64,000 bases of DNA from Desulfurispora thermophila DSM 16022 (GTDB taxonomy: Bacteria > Bacillota > Desulfotomaculia > Desulfotomaculales > Desulfurisporaceae): the NCBI RefSeq assembly GCF_000376385.1, contig NZ_AQWN01000002.1:124115-188114 (forward strand). Direction: 5' to 3'. Below, one piece after another: positions 25,406 through 36,984 of this stretch (positions are counted from its first letter, which is position 1; each line of letters begins with the position of its first letter). The notes below the pieces were generated by a model. That model ran no database searches and was not told where the DNA came from. It saw only the letters and a program-made list of their open reading frames with translations. Position numbers and translations under genes: made by a program.

Positions 25406-26737
25406 ATGGAAAAAGCTATAAAAAACGAGATTATGAGCAAGGCCAGGGAAATGCAGGTAAAATTCATCCGCCTGCAGTTTACCGATATTTTTGGTGTATT
25501 GAAAAACGTGGCCATTACTATTGAACAGCTGGAAAAAGCTTTGGACGGCGAGTTGATGTTTGACGGTTCCTCCATTCATGGTTTTACCCGCATTGAGGAG
25601 TCCGACATGTACCTGCGTCCCGACCCCAACACCTTTGTGGTGTTCCCCTGGCGGCCGCGGGACGGGGCGGTGGCCCGTCTGATCTGTGACGTATATAACC
25701 CGGACGGTACGCCCTTCGAAGGTGACCCGCGCTACGCTTTAAAGAGAGCCATTGCCGAGGCCAAAGAGCTGGGTTACACTATGTATGTGGGACCCGAGTG
25801 CGAATTTTTCCTCTTCCAGGTGGATGAAGAAGGCCGTCCCACCCTCAAGACCCACGACAAAGCCGGTTATTTCGATCTGACGCCGGTGGACATGGGCGAG
25901 AACGCCCGCCGTTCCATGGTGCTGACGCTGGAAGAGATGGGTTTTGAAATTGAGGCCTCTCACCACGAGGTAGCGCCCGGTCAGCATGAAATTGACTTTA
26001 AGTATTCCGATGCGCTGGATACGGCGGATAAGATCGTCACCTTCAAATTTGTGGTGCGCACCATTGCCCAGCGGCACGGGCTGCATGCCACCTTTATGCC
26101 CAAACCCATCTTTGGTATCAATGGTTCCGGCATGCACACCAACCAGTCGCTTTTCCGGGGCAATGAGAACGCTTTTTACGACCCCACCGCGCCGGATGGG
26201 CTGAGCCAGGTTGCCAAATATTATATTGGTGGGATTATGAAGCATGTGCGGGCCATGGCCGCTGTGACCAACCCCACGGTCAACTCTTACAAGCGTCTGG
26301 TGCCCGGTTACGAGGCCCCGGTCTACATCGCCTGGTCGGGTCGCAACCGCAGTCCGCTGATCCGCATCCCGGCCAAGCGCGGCCTTTCCACCCGTATTGA
26401 ATTGCGCAACCCCGACCCGTCCTGCAACCCCTACCTGGCTCTGGCGGTCTGCCTGAAAGCCGGTCTGGACGGGATTAAGAACCAGATTGTCCCGCCGCCG
26501 CCCTGCGACCGCAACATCTATGTGATGACCGAAGAAGAGCGGGCCGAGCTGGGCATTGGCAGCCTGCCGGCCAGTTTGATCGAAGCGGTGGAAGAAATGA
26601 AACGGGATGAAGTAGTGCGCGCGGCTCTGGGCGAGCACATTTTCACCAAGCTGGTGGAAGCGCAAACCAAAGAATGGGATGCCTTTCGCACCCAGGTTCA
26701 TCCCTGGGAAGTGGAAGAGTATTTGAGCAAGTTTTAA
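25406..26737 (+). CDS. glnA: glutamine synthetase type I (copy 1)
   Basis: A 443-residue GSI-alpha type enzyme (glutamate + NH3 + ATP to glutamine). All active-site motifs are intact: [36 protein letters not shown] flap, NRSP and [14 protein letters not shown]. There is no adenylylation Tyr loop of the GSI-beta type. ATG 25406 follows AAGGATG. It is 44 bases after the ANTAR gene with no terminator between, so the two are cotranscribed and both depend on the 24565 leader. A terminator follows. Confidence 0.96.
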   Translation: MEKAIKNEIMSKAREMQVKFIRLQFTDIFGVLKNVAITIEQLEKALDGELMFDGSSIHGFTRIEESDMYLRPDPNTFVVFPWRPRDGAVARLICDVYNPDGTPFEGDPRYALKRAIAEAKELGYTMYVGPECEFFLFQVDEEGRPTLKTHDKAGYFDLTPVDMGENARRSMVLTLEEMGFEIEASHHEVAPGQHEIDFKYSDALDTADKIVTFKFVVRTIAQRHGLHATFMPKPIFGINGSGMHTNQSLFRGNENAFYDPTAPDGLSQVAKYYIGGIMKHVRAMAAVTNPTVNSYKRLVPGYEAPVYIAWSGRNRSPLIRIPAKRGLSTRIELRNPDPSCNPYLALAVCLKAGLDGIKNQIVPPPPCDRNIYVMTEEERAELGIGSLPASLIEAVEEMKRDEVVRAALGEHIFTKLVEAQTKEWDAFRTQVHPWEVEEYLSKF

Positions 26738-26763
26738 ATCTTTTTTCCATCCTCTTGATCTGA

Positions 26764-26789
26764 CCCGCCAATCTGGCGGGGCTTTTTTT
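26764..26789 (+). terminator. intrinsic terminator after glnA copy 1
   Basis: CCCGCCA/TGGCGGG stem, 3-base loop, then seven Ts. Confidence 0.92.
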
Positions 26790-26911
26790 CTGGTCACAAG
26801 TATATTGTATTTTTTATGGTTATGAACAAACAGCCCTTTATTTATCCGGTCGGTTTATGTTATACTACCACTGAATCAGCAATTGCAAGTAAAATGCTGT
26901 TGCATATTGCC

Positions 26912-27000
26912 GGTACAACGTGGTACCATATAAGGGCAAGGGAGCCTGCTGGCACAAAGAGAGGCGAGGTGTGCCTCTTTGGTGTAAGGGGCTTTTTTTT
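26912..27000 (+). promoter_or_regulatory. ANTAR dual-hexaloop antiterminator leader (glnA copy 2)
   Basis: Hairpin 1 is GGTAC-AACGTG-GTACC (26912-26927). Hairpin 2 is GGGC-AAGGGA-GCCT (26934-26947). Both loops have A1/G4. The 3' arm of hairpin 2 overlaps the start of a long terminator (AGCC and CACAAAGAG pairing with CTCTTTGGTG and GGGGCT) ending in eight Ts, directly before the glnA start. A possible -10 TATACT is at 26861-26866. Confidence 0.88.
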
Positions 27001-27004
27001 GTAA

Positions 27005-28366
27005 ATGAATTATAGAAAGGTGTGCAAACCCCAAGTGCCTCGACTGTCGAACGACGATGTCCGCAGTTTAGCTAAAGAGCTGGGTGTAAAGTTTATCCGC
27101 CTGCAGTTTACCGACATTTTCGGCGTATTGAAAAACGTTTCCATTACGGTGGAACAGCTGGACAAGGCGCTGGCCGGCGAGCTGATGTTTGACGGCTCTT
27201 CCATTGAAGGGTTCGTGCGCATCGAAGAATCCGACATGTATTTGCGTCCCGACCCCAGCACTTTTGTGGTGTTCCCCTGGAAACCGCGCGATGGGGCGGT
27301 GGCCCGTCTGATCTGCGATGTGTACACCGCCGATGGCGAGCCCTTTATTGGCGACCCGCGCTATGTATTGCGGCGGGCGGTGCAGGAGGCGGCGGCCATG
27401 GGTTACACCATGAATGTGGGGCCCGAGGCCGAGTTTTTCCTCTTCCATGTGGATGATGACGGGCGGCCCACTACCATTACCCACGACCGGGCCGGTTACT
27501 TTGACTTGACCCCGGTGGACCTGGGCGAAAACGCCCGCCGCGACATGGTGCTGACACTGGAGCAAATGGGTTTTGAGATTGAAGCTTCTCACCACGAGGT
27601 GGCTCCCGGCCAGCACGAGATAGATTTCAAGTATTCCGACGCCCTGGACATAGCCGACAAGGTGGTTACATTCAAGTTTGTAGTGCGTACCATTGCCCAG
27701 CGGCACGGTCTGCACGCCACCTTTATGCCCAAGCCCATTTTCGGCATTGCCGGGTCGGGCATGCACTTAAACCAGTCGCTGATGAAAAACGGTACCAACT
27801 GTTTTTACGATCCGGACGCACCCATGCAGCTCAGCCAGGAGGCCCTGTGCTATATTGGTGGTTTGATGCGGCATATCCCCGCCATCACCGCCATCACCAA
27901 TCCCACGGTCAACTCCTACAAACGCCTGGTTTCGGGTTATGAGGCGCCGGTTTATGTGGCCTGGTCGGCCCGCAACCGCAGCCCGCTGATCCGGGTACCG
28001 GCCAAGCGGGGCCAGTCTACTCGCATTGAGCTGCGCAGCCCGGATCCCTCCTGCAACCCGTACCTGGCCCTGGCCGTCTGCCTGCGGGCCGGTCTGGACG
28101 GGATTAAGAACCGGATCATGCCGCCCCCGCCCTGTGACCGCAATATTTATGAGATGACGGCGGCGGAAAGGGAGGAACTGGGCATAGGCAGTCTGCCGGC
28201 CGACCTGGATCAGGCCATGCGGGCGCTGGAGCAGGACGAAGTGGTCAGGGATGCTCTGGGCCCCCATGTGTACGAGCGCTTTATGGCGGCCAAGCGCATT
28301 GAGTGGGACCGCTACCGCATCCAGGTGCATCCCTGGGAAATTGAGGAGTACCTGAGCAAGTTTTAA
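27005..28366 (+). CDS. glnA: glutamine synthetase type I (copy 2)
   Basis: A 453-residue GSI-alpha enzyme closely related to copy 1 and with every catalytic motif intact ([54 protein letters not shown]). The start is uncertain: ATG 27005 lies directly after the terminator T run with no ribosome site, while GTG 27035 lies 14 bases after AGAAAGG. The gene is read after antitermination at the 26912 leader and probably continues into gltB through a second ANTAR checkpoint. Confidence 0.94.
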   Translation: MNYRKVCKPQVPRLSNDDVRSLAKELGVKFIRLQFTDIFGVLKNVSITVEQLDKALAGELMFDGSSIEGFVRIEESDMYLRPDPSTFVVFPWKPRDGAVARLICDVYTADGEPFIGDPRYVLRRAVQEAAAMGYTMNVGPEAEFFLFHVDDDGRPTTITHDRAGYFDLTPVDLGENARRDMVLTLEQMGFEIEASHHEVAPGQHEIDFKYSDALDIADKVVTFKFVVRTIAQRHGLHATFMPKPIFGIAGSGMHLNQSLMKNGTNCFYDPDAPMQLSQEALCYIGGLMRHIPAITAITNPTVNSYKRLVSGYEAPVYVAWSARNRSPLIRVPAKRGQSTRIELRSPDPSCNPYLALAVCLRAGLDGIKNRIMPPPPCDRNIYEMTAAEREELGIGSLPADLDQAMRALEQDEVVRDALGPHVYERFMAAKRIEWDRYRIQVHPWEIEEYLSKF

Positions 28367-28402
28367 AGCCGGAGCAGATCTGGCAGGACCTTACCAGACC
28401 AA

Positions 28403-28494
28403 GTACAAGGGTGTACGCATTCGGGCAAGGACGTCCGAAAAGAAAGGAGCACACAGTTTATTACTGTGCCGTCCTTTCTTTTCGGGCGTTTTTT
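28403..28494 (+). promoter_or_regulatory. ANTAR dual-hexaloop antiterminator leader (gltB-gltD)
   Basis: Hairpin 1 is GTAC-AAGGGT-GTAC (28403-28416). Hairpin 2 is TTCGGGC-AAGGAC-GTCCGAA (28420-28439). Both hexaloops have A1/G4. CCGAA of hairpin 2 is also the 5' end of a very long terminator stem (CCGAAAAGAAAGGA with TCCTTTCTTTTCGG) followed by a T run at 28489. No promoter is visible between glnA copy 2 and this leader, so it appears to gate read-through from glnA. Confidence 0.9.
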
Positions 28495-28534
28495 GTTTTT
28501 TATCTACAAATCATATAGGGAGGTCGTGTGTATT

Positions 28535-31500
28535 ATGCCAGAATATGGGCTGCCCTGTGCGCAGGGGATGTATGACCCGCAATTCGAGCGCGATGCTTGC
28601 GGCATTGGCTTTGTAGCCGATATCAAGGGGAGAAAATCCCACAATATAATTAAGCAAGGCTTGCAAATCCTGATTAATCTGGATCACCGCGGTGCCCAGG
28701 GCGCGGAAAGCGATACGGGAGATGGGGCGGGTATACTGCTGCAGATACCCCACGCTTTTCTGGCCCGGGAATGCGCCGGCCTGGGGTTTACCCTGCCCGA
28801 ACCGGGCAGCTACGGTGTGGGTATGCTCTTTTTGCCCCGGCAGGAGGAGCCAAGGCAGCAATGCACGGAAATTGTTTCCCGCGTTGTACAGGAGCGGGGG
28901 ATGCGCCTTTTAGGCTGGCGCGATGTGCCGGTGGATCCGGCCGTACCGGGGGAGACCGCCCGCGCGGTGATGCCTTTTGTACGCCAGGTGTTCATTGCTC
29001 CGCCCGGGCCGCTGGCCGATCGCCTGGCGCTGGAGCGCCGCCTGTATGTAATCCGCCGGCTGGTGGAAAAAGAAGTGGCCCGCCTTTGCCCTGCGGCGGC
29101 AGCAGATTTTTACTGGGTCAGTTTATCGGCCAGCACGGTGGTTTACAAGGGTATGCTGACGCCGGAACAACTGGACAGGTTTTACCCCGACCTGCGCCAT
29201 CCGGCGGTGGAGAGCGCCCTGGCGCTGGTGCACTCGCGTTTCAGCACCAACACTTTCCCCAGCTGGCACCGGGCGCACCCTTACCGTTATATCATTCATA
29301 ATGGCGAGATCAACACGCTGCGCGGCAATGTCAACTGGATGCACGCCCGGCAGAAAATGTGTCGCACGGACATTTTTGGCGTGGATATCGAGGAGATCCT
29401 GCCCGTGATTGATCAGGAAGGCAGTGACTCGGCCATGTTTGACAACTGCCTGGAGTTTCTGTATCTGGCCGGGCGCTCGCTGCCCCATGCCGTGATGATG
29501 ATGATTCCCGAGCCCTGGCAGAACCACGAGAGCATGAGCGCCGAGAAAAAGGCCTTTTACGAGTACCACAGCTGCCTGATGGAGCCCTGGGACGGCCCGG
29601 CCGCCGTGGCTTTTACCGATGGCCGGTTTATCGGTGCGGTACTGGACCGCAACGGATTGCGGCCGGCCCGCTACTATGTGACCAGCGATGACCTGATTGT
29701 GCTGGCTTCCGAGGTGGGGGTGCTGGACATCCCGCCCCAAAAAGTGGTGATTAAAGAACGTTTGCGACCCGGCCGCATGTTGCTGGTGGATACCGGGGAA
29801 GGGCGGATCATCAGCGATGAGGAGCTGAAACATCAGATGGCTACGGCCCGGCCCTACCGGCAGTGGCTGGATGAGCATTTAGTCAGTCTGGAAGAGCTGC
29901 CGCCGGCTCCCCGTACGGCCGGTGCGACCGGATTTTCCCTGGGCCAGTACCAGAAGGCCTTCGGTTATACCCATGAGGAACTGGTGAAAATGCTGGCCCC
30001 CATGGCCCGGGACGGTGTGGATCCGGTGGGGGCGATGGGCAATGATGCGGCTCTGGCGGTGCTGTCCGACAAACCGCAGCTTTTGTACAACTATTTCAAG
30101 CAGCTGTTTGCCCAGGTGACCAACCCGCCCATCGATGCCATCCGGGAGGAAATCATCACCTCCACATTGACCACCATTGGGCCGGAGAAGAATCTGATTG
30201 ACCCGCAGCCCGATAGTTGTCGCCAAATCAGAATCAAGACGCCCATTCTGAGCAATGAGGAACTGGCCAGGCTGCGCCATGTGCAGCGGGAGGGCTTTGC
30301 GGCGGAGACCCTGCCCATACTCTTTCCGGTGCAGGAGGGGGGTGACGGGCTGGAAAGGGCGCTTGAGGAGCTGTTCCGGCAGGCCGATGCGGCCATCGCC
30401 CGGGGGGCCAACATTTTAATTCTTTCCGACCGGGGGATTAATCAGAACCTGGCGGCCATACCGGCCCTGCTGGCCCTGTCCGGTCTGCACCACCACCTGA
30501 TTCGCCAGGGCACCCGCACCAGGGTGAGCCTGCTGCTGGAGTCGGCCGAGCCGCGGGAGGTGCATCATTTCGCCCTGCTCATCGGCTACGGCGCGGCGGC
30601 TATCAATCCCTACCTGGCTTTTGCCACACTGGAGGATCTGGTTAGAAGAGGCTTGATCACCGGGGTGAGTGCCGGCGAAGCGGTGAAAAATTATATCAAG
30701 GCCGTGACCAAGGGCGTGGTCAAGGTGATGTCCAAAATGGGCATTTCCACCATCCAGAGCTACCGGGGGGCGCAGATCTTCGAGGCGGTGGGTATTGACC
30801 GGAGTGTTGTCGACCGCTATTTTACCTGGACGGTTTCCCGCCTGGGCGGCATCGGTTTGCCGGAGATGGCGGAGGAAGTGCGCCTGCGCCACTCTAAGGC
30901 CTTTGGCGAAAACGAGCTGGAGACCGTGCTGGATACCGGCTCCACGTACCAGTGGCGCCATGACGGTGAGCAGCACCTGTACAACCCGCAGAGCATCTTT
31001 ACCCTGCAGCAGGCCTGCCGGCAGGGCGACTATCAACTGTTCAAGCAGTTTACTCAGCAGTTAAACAGCCAGGCCCACCGCTATTGCACACTGCGCGGTC
31101 TGCTGGAATTCAAAAAGGGCCTAAAGCACGTGCCCATAGATGAGGTGGAGCCGGTGGAGAGCATTTGCCGCCGCTTCAAGACCGGGGCCATGTCCTACGG
31201 TTCCATCAGCCAGGAGGCGCACGAGTGCCTGGCTATAGCCATGAACCGCATCGGCGGCAAGAGCAACACCGGTGAGGGCGGGGAGGATCCGGCCCGCTAT
31301 GTTCCCGATGCCAATGGCGACCTGCGGCGCAGTGCCATCAAGCAGGTGGCGTCGGGCCGTTTCGGGGTGACCAGCCATTACCTGGTCAACGCCGATGAAA
31401 TCCAGATCAAAATGGCCCAGGGGGCCAAGCCGGGTGAAGGTGGCCAGTTGCCGGGGGGTAAGGTATATCCCTGGATTGCCCGGGTGCGCAACTCCACCCC

Positions 31501-33130
31501 GGGGGTGGGGCTGATCTCACCGCCACCGCACCACGACATTTATTCCATTGAGGATCTGGCCCAGCTGATCTACGACCTGAAAAACGCCAACCCGCGGGCC
31601 CGCATCAATGTCAAGCTGGTCTCCGAGGCCGGTGTGGGCACCATTGCTGCCGGGGTGGCCAAAGGTCGCGCCGATGTGGTGTTGATCAGCGGTTATGACG
31701 GCGGCACGGGCGCGTCGCCGCGCACCAGCATCCGCCACGCCGGTCTGCCCTGGGAACTGGGTCTGGCCGAAACTCACCAGACGCTGGTGCTGAACAAGTT
31801 GCGGGACCGCATTGTGGTGGAAGTGGACGGCAAGTTGATGACCGGACGGGATGTGGTGATTGCCGCTCTGCTGGGAGCCGAGGAATTCGGCTTTGCCACA
31901 CTGCCCCTGGTGGCCCTGGGCTGTGTAATGATGCGGGTGTGCAACCAGGATACCTGCCCGGTGGGCATAGCCACCCAGAACCCGGAATTGCGCAAGAACT
32001 TCCGGGGTGACCCTCAGCATGTGGTCAACCTGATGCGATTTATCGCCCAGGAAGTGCGGGAGATCATGGCCGAGCTGGGCTTCCGCACTATTGACGAGAT
32101 GGTGGGGCGCACTGATGTGCTGGATGCCACGCTGGTGGAGCGGCACTGGAAAGCCCGGGGCCTGGACTTGAGCCCGCTCCTGTACCAGCCGCCCCTGCCG
32201 GCCGGCACGCAGCGCTACTGCTGCCGGGCCCAGGACCACGGCCTGGAAAAAACCCTGGACCACACTGTGCTGCTGGATATTTGCCGTCCCGCTCTGGAGG
32301 AGCGAAAGCCGGTGGAAGCGCGGCTGCCGGTGCGCAATATTCACCGCGCGGTGGGTACTATTCTGGGCAGTGAAGTAACGCGGCGCTTTGGTGAGCAGGG
32401 GTTGCCCGAAGATACTATCCGCTTGCATTTTACCGGTTCGGCCGGCCAGAGCTTCGGTGCCTTTTTGCCCCGGGGCATCACACTGACCCTGGAGGGCGAT
32501 GCCAACGACTATACCGGCAAAGGCCTGTCGGGCGGTAAAGTCATTGTTCTGCCGCCGGCTGAGGCCGGTTTTGTGCCCGAGGAAAACATCATTATCGGTA
32601 ACGTGGCCTTTTACGGTGCCACTGCCGGAGAGGCTTACATCCGGGGCATGGCCGGCGAGAGGTTCTGCGTGCGCAACAGCGGTGTATACGCTGTGGTGGA
32701 AGGTGTGGGCGACCACGGCTGCGAGTACATGACCGGTGGCCGGGTGGTGGTGCTGGGCAAAACCGGGCGCAACTTTGCCGCCGGCATGTCAGGGGGCATT
32801 GCCTATGTGCTGGACCTGGACGGCAGCTTTGCCAGCCGCTGCAATAAAGAGATGGTGCTCCTGGAAAAACTCTCCGATAGCCGGGAGGTAAGCGAAGTAA
32901 AAGAGATGATCAAGCGGCATGTGCATTACACCAAAAGCCAGTATGCCTGGCGCATTCTGGCCAACTGGGAGCAAGTGCTGCCCCGTTTTGTGCGGGTGAT
33001 CCCCCGCGACTACAAGCGCATGCTGGAGGCCATGGAACGGGCGCGCCAAACCGGCCTGACCGGTGAAGAAGCGATTATGGCCGCTTTTGAGGAGAACAAG
33101 CGGGATAAATCCCGGGTCAGCGGTAACTGA
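28535..33130 (+). CDS. gltB: glutamate synthase large subunit
   Basis: A 1531-residue complete GltB: N-terminal class II glutaminase with a propeptide of about 21 residues before the nucleophile Cys ([10 protein letters not shown]), central domain, FMN/[3Fe-4S] synthase domain ([50 protein letters not shown]) and C-terminal beta-helix with repeated G-rich turns. With GltD it makes two glutamates from 2-oxoglutarate and glutamine using NADPH, completing the GS-GOGAT cycle with the adjacent glnA. ATG 28535 follows GGGAGGT; upstream in-frame codons lie in the terminator. Confidence 0.97.
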   Translation: MPEYGLPCAQGMYDPQFERDACGIGFVADIKGRKSHNIIKQGLQILINLDHRGAQGAESDTGDGAGILLQIPHAFLARECAGLGFTLPEPGSYGVGMLFLPRQEEPRQQCTEIVSRVVQERGMRLLGWRDVPVDPAVPGETARAVMPFVRQVFIAPPGPLADRLALERRLYVIRRLVEKEVARLCPAAAADFYWVSLSASTVVYKGMLTPEQLDRFYPDLRHPAVESALALVHSRFSTNTFPSWHRAHPYRYIIHNGEINTLRGNVNWMHARQKMCRTDIFGVDIEEILPVIDQEGSDSAMFDNCLEFLYLAGRSLPHAVMMMIPEPWQNHESMSAEKKAFYEYHSCLMEPWDGPAAVAFTDGRFIGAVLDRNGLRPARYYVTSDDLIVLASEVGVLDIPPQKVVIKERLRPGRMLLVDTGEGRIISDEELKHQMATARPYRQWLDEHLVSLEELPPAPRTAGATGFSLGQYQKAFGYTHEELVKMLAPMARDGVDPVGAMGNDAALAVLSDKPQLLYNYFKQLFAQVTNPPIDAIREEIITSTLTTIGPEKNLIDPQPDSCRQIRIKTPILSNEELARLRHVQREGFAAETLPILFPVQEGGDGLERALEELFRQADAAIARGANILILSDRGINQNLAAIPALLALSGLHHHLIRQGTRTRVSLLLESAEPREVHHFALLIGYGAAAINPYLAFATLEDLVRRGLITGVSAGEAVKNYIKAVTKGVVKVMSKMGISTIQSYRGAQIFEAVGIDRSVVDRYFTWTVSRLGGIGLPEMAEEVRLRHSKAFGENELETVLDTGSTYQWRHDGEQHLYNPQSIFTLQQACRQGDYQLFKQFTQQLNSQAHRYCTLRGLLEFKKGLKHVPIDEVEPVESICRRFKTGAMSYGSISQEAHECLAIAMNRIGGKSNTGEGGEDPARYVPDANGDLRRSAIKQVASGRFGVTSHYLVNADEIQIKMAQGAKPGEGGQLPGGKVYPWIARVRNSTPGVGLISPPPHHDIYSIEDLAQLIYDLKNANPRARINVKLVSEAGVGTIAAGVAKGRADVVLISGYDGGTGASPRTSIRHAGLPWELGLAETHQTLVLNKLRDRIVVEVDGKLMTGRDVVIAALLGAEEFGFATLPLVALGCVMMRVCNQDTCPVGIATQNPELRKNFRGDPQHVVNLMRFIAQEVREIMAELGFRTIDEMVGRTDVLDATLVERHWKARGLDLSPLLYQPPLPAGTQRYCCRAQDHGLEKTLDHTVLLDICRPALEERKPVEARLPVRNIHRAVGTILGSEVTRRFGEQGLPEDTIRLHFTGSAGQSFGAFLPRGITLTLEGDANDYTGKGLSGGKVIVLPPAEAGFVPEENIIIGNVAFYGATAGEAYIRGMAGERFCVRNSGVYAVVEGVGDHGCEYMTGGRVVVLGKTGRNFAAGMSGGIAYVLDLDGSFASRCNKEMVLLEKLSDSREVSEVKEMIKRHVHYTKSQYAWRILANWEQVLPRFVRVIPRDYKRMLEAMERARQTGLTGEEAIMAAFEENKRDKSRVSGN

Positions 33131-33145
33131 AGGGAGGCGTAGGCG

Positions 33146-34630
33146 ATGGGTAAACCAGGTGCATTTATGGAATACAGGCGCGAAGTGCCGGCGGAAAGGC
33201 CGCCGCTGGAACGCATCAAGGACTGGCAGGAGTTCCGCCTGCCCCTGCCAGAGGAAAAGCTGCGGCAGCAGGCGGCCCGTTGCATGGATTGCGGCGTGCC
33301 GTTCTGCCACAGCGGCATGGTGCTGGGCGGCATGATTGCCGGCTGCCCGAATCACAATTTGATTCCCGAGTGGAACGATCTGGCCTACCGCGGTCTGTGG
33401 CGGGAGGCTCTGGATCGGCTGCTCAAGACCAACAACTTTCCCGAGTTTACCGGCCGGGTCTGCCCGGCCCTCTGCGAGGGTGCCTGCACGGCCGGTCTGG
33501 TGGGTAAGCCGGTGTGTACGAAAAGTATTGAATGGTCAATTATTGAGAAAGCTTACGCCCAGGGCTGGATGGTACCCCGGCCGCCCCGCCGCCGCACGGG
33601 CAAAAAAGTGGCCGTGGTAGGTTCGGGGCCGTCCGGTCTGGCCTGCGCCGACCAGCTGAACAAAGCCGGGCACCTGGTGACGGTGTTCGAGCGCAGCGAC
33701 CGCATTGGCGGGCTTTTGATGTACGGTATACCCAATATGAAGCTGGACAAACGCCTGGTGCAGCGGCGGGTGGATTTGATGACGGCAGAGGGAGTGCGCT
33801 TTGTCACCCGCACTTTTGTGGGGCGCGATTATCCGGCCGAGAAACTGCTGGAAGAGTTCGATGCGGTGGTGCTTTGTTGCGGCTCCACCCGGCCGCGGGA
33901 TTTAAACGTACCGGGCCGGGAACTGGCCGGTATCCACATGGCCGTGGACTACTTGAGTGCCAATACCAGGTGCCTTTTGGACAGCGGCCACCGGGACGGC
34001 CAGTACATTTCCGCGGCCGGCAAGGACGTTATTGTCATCGGTGGCGGCGATACGGGTACCGACTGCGTGGCCACAGCCTTGCGCCAGGGCTGCCGCAGCG
34101 TGGCCCAGCTGGAGATCATGCCGCCCCTGCCGGTGCGGCGGGCGCCCGATAACCCCTGGCCTCAATACCCCCGGATTTACAAAGTGGACTACGGGCAGGA
34201 GGAGGCTGCGGCCCTTTTCGGCAGTGACCCGCGCCATTACTGCGTGATGACCAAGGCTTTTCATGGTGATGGGCAGGGCCATGTGCAGGGTGTTCTTACC
34301 GTGCAGGTGGAGTGGGTGAAAGACGCATACGGCCGTCCGGTACCGCGGGAAATTGCCGGCAGTGAAAAGGTGTGGCCGGCCCAGTTGGTGCTTTTGGCCA
34401 TGGGCTTTCTGGGGCCCGAGGAGGAATTGCTCAAGCAGTTGGGCGTGCAGCAGGACCAGCGGGGCAATGTGGCGGCGGAATACGGCAAATTTGCCACCAA
34501 CGTGCCCGGCATATTTGCCGCCGGTGATATGCGGCGCGGTCAGAGCCTGGTGATCTGGGCCATCAACGAGGGGCGGGGTGCAGCCCGGGAGTGTGACCGC
34601 TACCTGATGGGCGAAACAAGGCTTCCTTGA
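33146..34630 (+). CDS. gltD: glutamate synthase small subunit
   Basis: A 494-residue NADPH-oxidising flavoprotein. N-terminal Fe-S motifs ([11 protein letters not shown] and CPALCEGAC) are followed by FAD-binding [17 protein letters not shown] and NADPH-binding [11 protein letters not shown]. It passes electrons to GltB. ATG 33146 follows GGGAGG, 15 bases after gltB, so it is in the same operon. A terminator lies 25 bases downstream. Confidence 0.97.
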   Translation: MGKPGAFMEYRREVPAERPPLERIKDWQEFRLPLPEEKLRQQAARCMDCGVPFCHSGMVLGGMIAGCPNHNLIPEWNDLAYRGLWREALDRLLKTNNFPEFTGRVCPALCEGACTAGLVGKPVCTKSIEWSIIEKAYAQGWMVPRPPRRRTGKKVAVVGSGPSGLACADQLNKAGHLVTVFERSDRIGGLLMYGIPNMKLDKRLVQRRVDLMTAEGVRFVTRTFVGRDYPAEKLLEEFDAVVLCCGSTRPRDLNVPGRELAGIHMAVDYLSANTRCLLDSGHRDGQYISAAGKDVIVIGGGDTGTDCVATALRQGCRSVAQLEIMPPLPVRRAPDNPWPQYPRIYKVDYGQEEAAALFGSDPRHYCVMTKAFHGDGQGHVQGVLTVQVEWVKDAYGRPVPREIAGSEKVWPAQLVLLAMGFLGPEEELLKQLGVQQDQRGNVAAEYGKFATNVPGIFAAGDMRRGQSLVIWAINEGRGAARECDRYLMGETRLP

Positions 34631-34655
34631 GCAAAAGATTGATTTGTATGTGGAG

Positions 34656-34683
34656 CGGCCTGTGCAAATGTGCAGGCCGTTTT
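34656..34683 (+). terminator. intrinsic terminator after gltD
   Basis: CGGCCTG/CAGGCCG stem with a 10-base loop and TTTT. Its position argues against the following gene starting at a TTG that overlaps the gltD stop. Confidence 0.8.
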
Positions 34684-34773
34684 GCTTATTTGCCTTTTAT
34701 TGCCGGCAGGTTTTTGTTGTTGGGCAGCGAAGTGTTTTTATGCCGCATTTTATTCTTCTTGGGGGTATTTGCC

Positions 34774-35982
34774 TTGTATGGCCAGTTGCATAACCCGCTT
34801 TACCTGTTGGAGAAAGAAAAATTATTGAGGATAATTGACAACTTCACCCGGGCCACGGATATCACCATAGACATAAATGACGAAAAAGGTTTTCCTGTAG
34901 TCAGCCATAACTATTTTTACGGCTTTTGCAATTACATTCGCTCTACGGCGGAAGGCCTGCGCCGTTGTATCGCTTCCAATGCGGAAGCGGGTTTTCTCAC
35001 GGCCCGTACCGGTGAGGTGGCCTATTTCACCTGTCATGCCGGTATGATGCTGGTGGCGGTGCCCATTATGCTGGAAGGCGAGTTCATCGGTTCCATCACC
35101 TGCGGGCAGATGCACCTGCAAAAGCCCGACCGGCCGGCCGAGGAAAAAATGCTGGCCGCCACCACCGATCTGGGGCTGGACCGCGAGCTCTTATTGCGCA
35201 CCTACCGGGAAGTGGCGGTTTGCTCATTGGAAAAATGCCAGGCGGCCACCAGTCTGATCAGTTATATGATCGATTACATCCTGGAACTCATTTACCACCA
35301 GCGGCAGCAGGAAAAGGTGGCCAGTCAAAAAATCAAGGAGCTCACCCGGGAGGTGGCGCGGGCCCGTTTGGCCACCGGCCGTCAGACGGCCAGGTTGAAA
35401 AAGTTGCAATCGCACATCCGGCCCCAGTTTATCTACAACACATTGAACAGTATCACCGGTTTGATTGAGCTGGAGGAAAAGAGCAAAGCCTTGCAGGTGG
35501 TCTACAGCATGGCCGGGCTGTTGCGCTACAACCTGGATCGCTACGGTGACCTGGTGGTGCTGGCCGATGAGCTGGAGTGTGTGCGCAATTTCTTGACCAT
35601 CCAGAAGATTCGCTTCTGTCACCGTTTGGACTTTAACCTGAGTGTGCCCGAAAATCTACTCACCAGGGTTATTCCTTTCATGTCGGTTTACCCTGTTGTT
35701 GAGCAGCTGTTGCTATCTCTGGAGTACACCACCAGCTGTCTGCAGCTGGAAATAGGCGGGCAGGAGGAAAAAGAGGGCTGGCGGATCTATGTACAGTCCA
35801 ATGCTTTTTCCGGGCAGAATCTGGAGCGCAATTTGCGCCATGTGCAATACCGCCTGCAGCTATTCTGCGGCCGGGAGTATGGCCTAGTCTGCCAGTTGTT
35901 GCCGCAGGGGGAAAGGGTGGAACTTGTCTTGCCCTACCAGTTAAAAAGTGGTGTCGGTGGCGGGTATAAAGTGTTAAAATAA
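34774..35982 (+). CDS. PocR-domain sensor with degenerate histidine kinase region
   Basis: A 402-residue cytoplasmic protein. An N-terminal PocR-like ligand domain (about 15-180; YGFCNYIRS, CHAGMMLVAVPIMLEGEFIGSI) is followed by a linker coiled coil and a LytS-type kinase region. The usual phospho-acceptor motif PHFLYN reads PQFIYNTLNSI, so His is replaced by Gln. The ATP-binding N and G boxes are not recognisable. It probably senses a small molecule without phosphorylating itself (inference). TTG 34774 lies 8 bases after GGGGG. It directly follows the ANTAR-controlled gltBD genes, so a link to nitrogen signalling is possible. Confidence 0.8.
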   Translation: MYGQLHNPLYLLEKEKLLRIIDNFTRATDITIDINDEKGFPVVSHNYFYGFCNYIRSTAEGLRRCIASNAEAGFLTARTGEVAYFTCHAGMMLVAVPIMLEGEFIGSITCGQMHLQKPDRPAEEKMLAATTDLGLDRELLLRTYREVAVCSLEKCQAATSLISYMIDYILELIYHQRQQEKVASQKIKELTREVARARLATGRQTARLKKLQSHIRPQFIYNTLNSITGLIELEEKSKALQVVYSMAGLLRYNLDRYGDLVVLADELECVRNFLTIQKIRFCHRLDFNLSVPENLLTRVIPFMSVYPVVEQLLLSLEYTTSCLQLEIGGQEEKEGWRIYVQSNAFSGQNLERNLRHVQYRLQLFCGREYGLVCQLLPQGERVELVLPYQLKSGVGGGYKVLK

Positions 35983-36026
35983 GAGCAATCAATGCTGCCG
36001 GGCAGTATAGTTGGGAGGTTATGAAA

Positions 36027-36527
36027 ATGAGACACACACTGGCTGTTTTGGTGTTGAACAAGCCGGGCGTACTGGCCCGCATTGCCGGGTTGCTCAGCCG
36101 GCGGGTTTTTAATATTGAAAGCATTGCCGCCGGGTATACCGAAGAACCCGATATCACTCGCATCACCATTGTCGTCCAGGGCGACGACCGCATTTTGGAT
36201 CAGGTGATCAAACAGCTCTCCAAACTGATAGATGTGATCAAAATTCACCGCTTGCAGGATGAAGAGGTTATTGAGCGCGAGTTGGCTTTGATCAAGGTGA
36301 AAGCCTGTCCCAACAGACGTTCTGATATAGTGGACATTGTCAGTATTTTCCGGGCCAACATAGTGGATGTCAACCGTGAAACCATGGTGATTGAGTTGAC
36401 GGGAGACGAGCGCAAAATCAACGCCCTTTGTGCCGTTCTGGAGGACCACGGCATTGTGGAAATGGTGCGCACGGGTAAAATCGCCCTCTGGCGCAATCCC
36501 AACGCCAGTAAAAATATCACCCAGTAG
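36027..36527 (+). CDS. ilvN: acetolactate synthase small (regulatory) subunit
   Basis: A 166-residue ACT-domain regulatory subunit of acetohydroxyacid synthase, giving valine feedback in branched-chain amino acid synthesis. The N-terminal ACT domain has LAVLVLNKPGVLARIAGLLSRR and FNIESIAAGYTE. The catalytic ilvB partner is not adjacent, which is unusual because the two are normally together. ATG 36027 is 8 bases from GGGAGG; ATG 36021 is too close to it. Confidence 0.95.
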   Translation: MRHTLAVLVLNKPGVLARIAGLLSRRVFNIESIAAGYTEEPDITRITIVVQGDDRILDQVIKQLSKLIDVIKIHRLQDEEVIERELALIKVKACPNRRSDIVDIVSIFRANIVDVNRETMVIELTGDERKINALCAVLEDHGIVEMVRTGKIALWRNPNASKNITQ

Positions 36528-36573
36528 TTAAATGGTGACAGGATGTCATATTTTAGTATGTTTTACCATTTAA
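36528..36573. promoter_or_regulatory. inverted repeat upstream of mazEF
   Basis: Perfect 9-bp arms TTAAATGGT (36528-36536) and ACCATTTAA (36565-36573) around a 28-base loop that contains its own GACA/TGTC stem. It starts just after the ilvN stop. It could be an operator for the ribbon-helix-helix antitoxin or a weak terminator; there is no T run. Confidence 0.4.
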
Positions 36574-36704
36574 TATTAAGAGGATTTTTGCGCGGCGGGG
36601 CGAATTATTAAATACTGTGTTGCTAACAATATATACATAATCCAGTACCAGTCATGCATATGTATTATATTGACATGGTTGGTGCCGACAGGAGGTTAGC
36701 ACAG

Positions 36705-36977
36705 GTGGCCCAGGTGAAAAGGATCATGATTAGTCTCCCGGATAGTTTGTTGGCCGAAGTGGATGGAATTGTGGCGGCGGAAAGGCAAAGCCGCAGTGAA
36801 CTCATCCGGGAAGCTATGAAGCTCTATATTGCCGAGCGCAAGCGTCGCCTCTTGCGTGAACAAATGAAGCAGGGCTACCTGGAAATGGCGAAAATCAATC
36901 TGGCTCTGGCGGTGGAGCAATATTGCCTGGAGTCCGAGGTGGCCATTCCTTATGAGCAATTTGCGGAGGCAAAGTAA
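36705..36977 (+). CDS. mazE: MazE-type antitoxin (ribbon-helix-helix)
   Basis: A 90-residue CopG/ribbon-helix-helix protein ([37 protein letters not shown]) matching the EndoAI antitoxin of Bacillus. The N-terminal half would dimerise and bind the promoter; the C-terminal helix neutralises the toxin. GTG 36705 follows GGAGG by 9 bases. It directly precedes the mazF toxin gene. Confidence 0.9.
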   Translation: MAQVKRIMISLPDSLLAEVDGIVAAERQSRSELIREAMKLYIAERKRRLLREQMKQGYLEMAKINLALAVEQYCLESEVAIPYEQFAEAK

Positions 36978-36984
36978 TATACTG

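Noticed and set aside
31517-32716. Long minus-strand open frame opposite gltB
   Set aside because: Shadow of the conserved gltB synthase domain; no family features.
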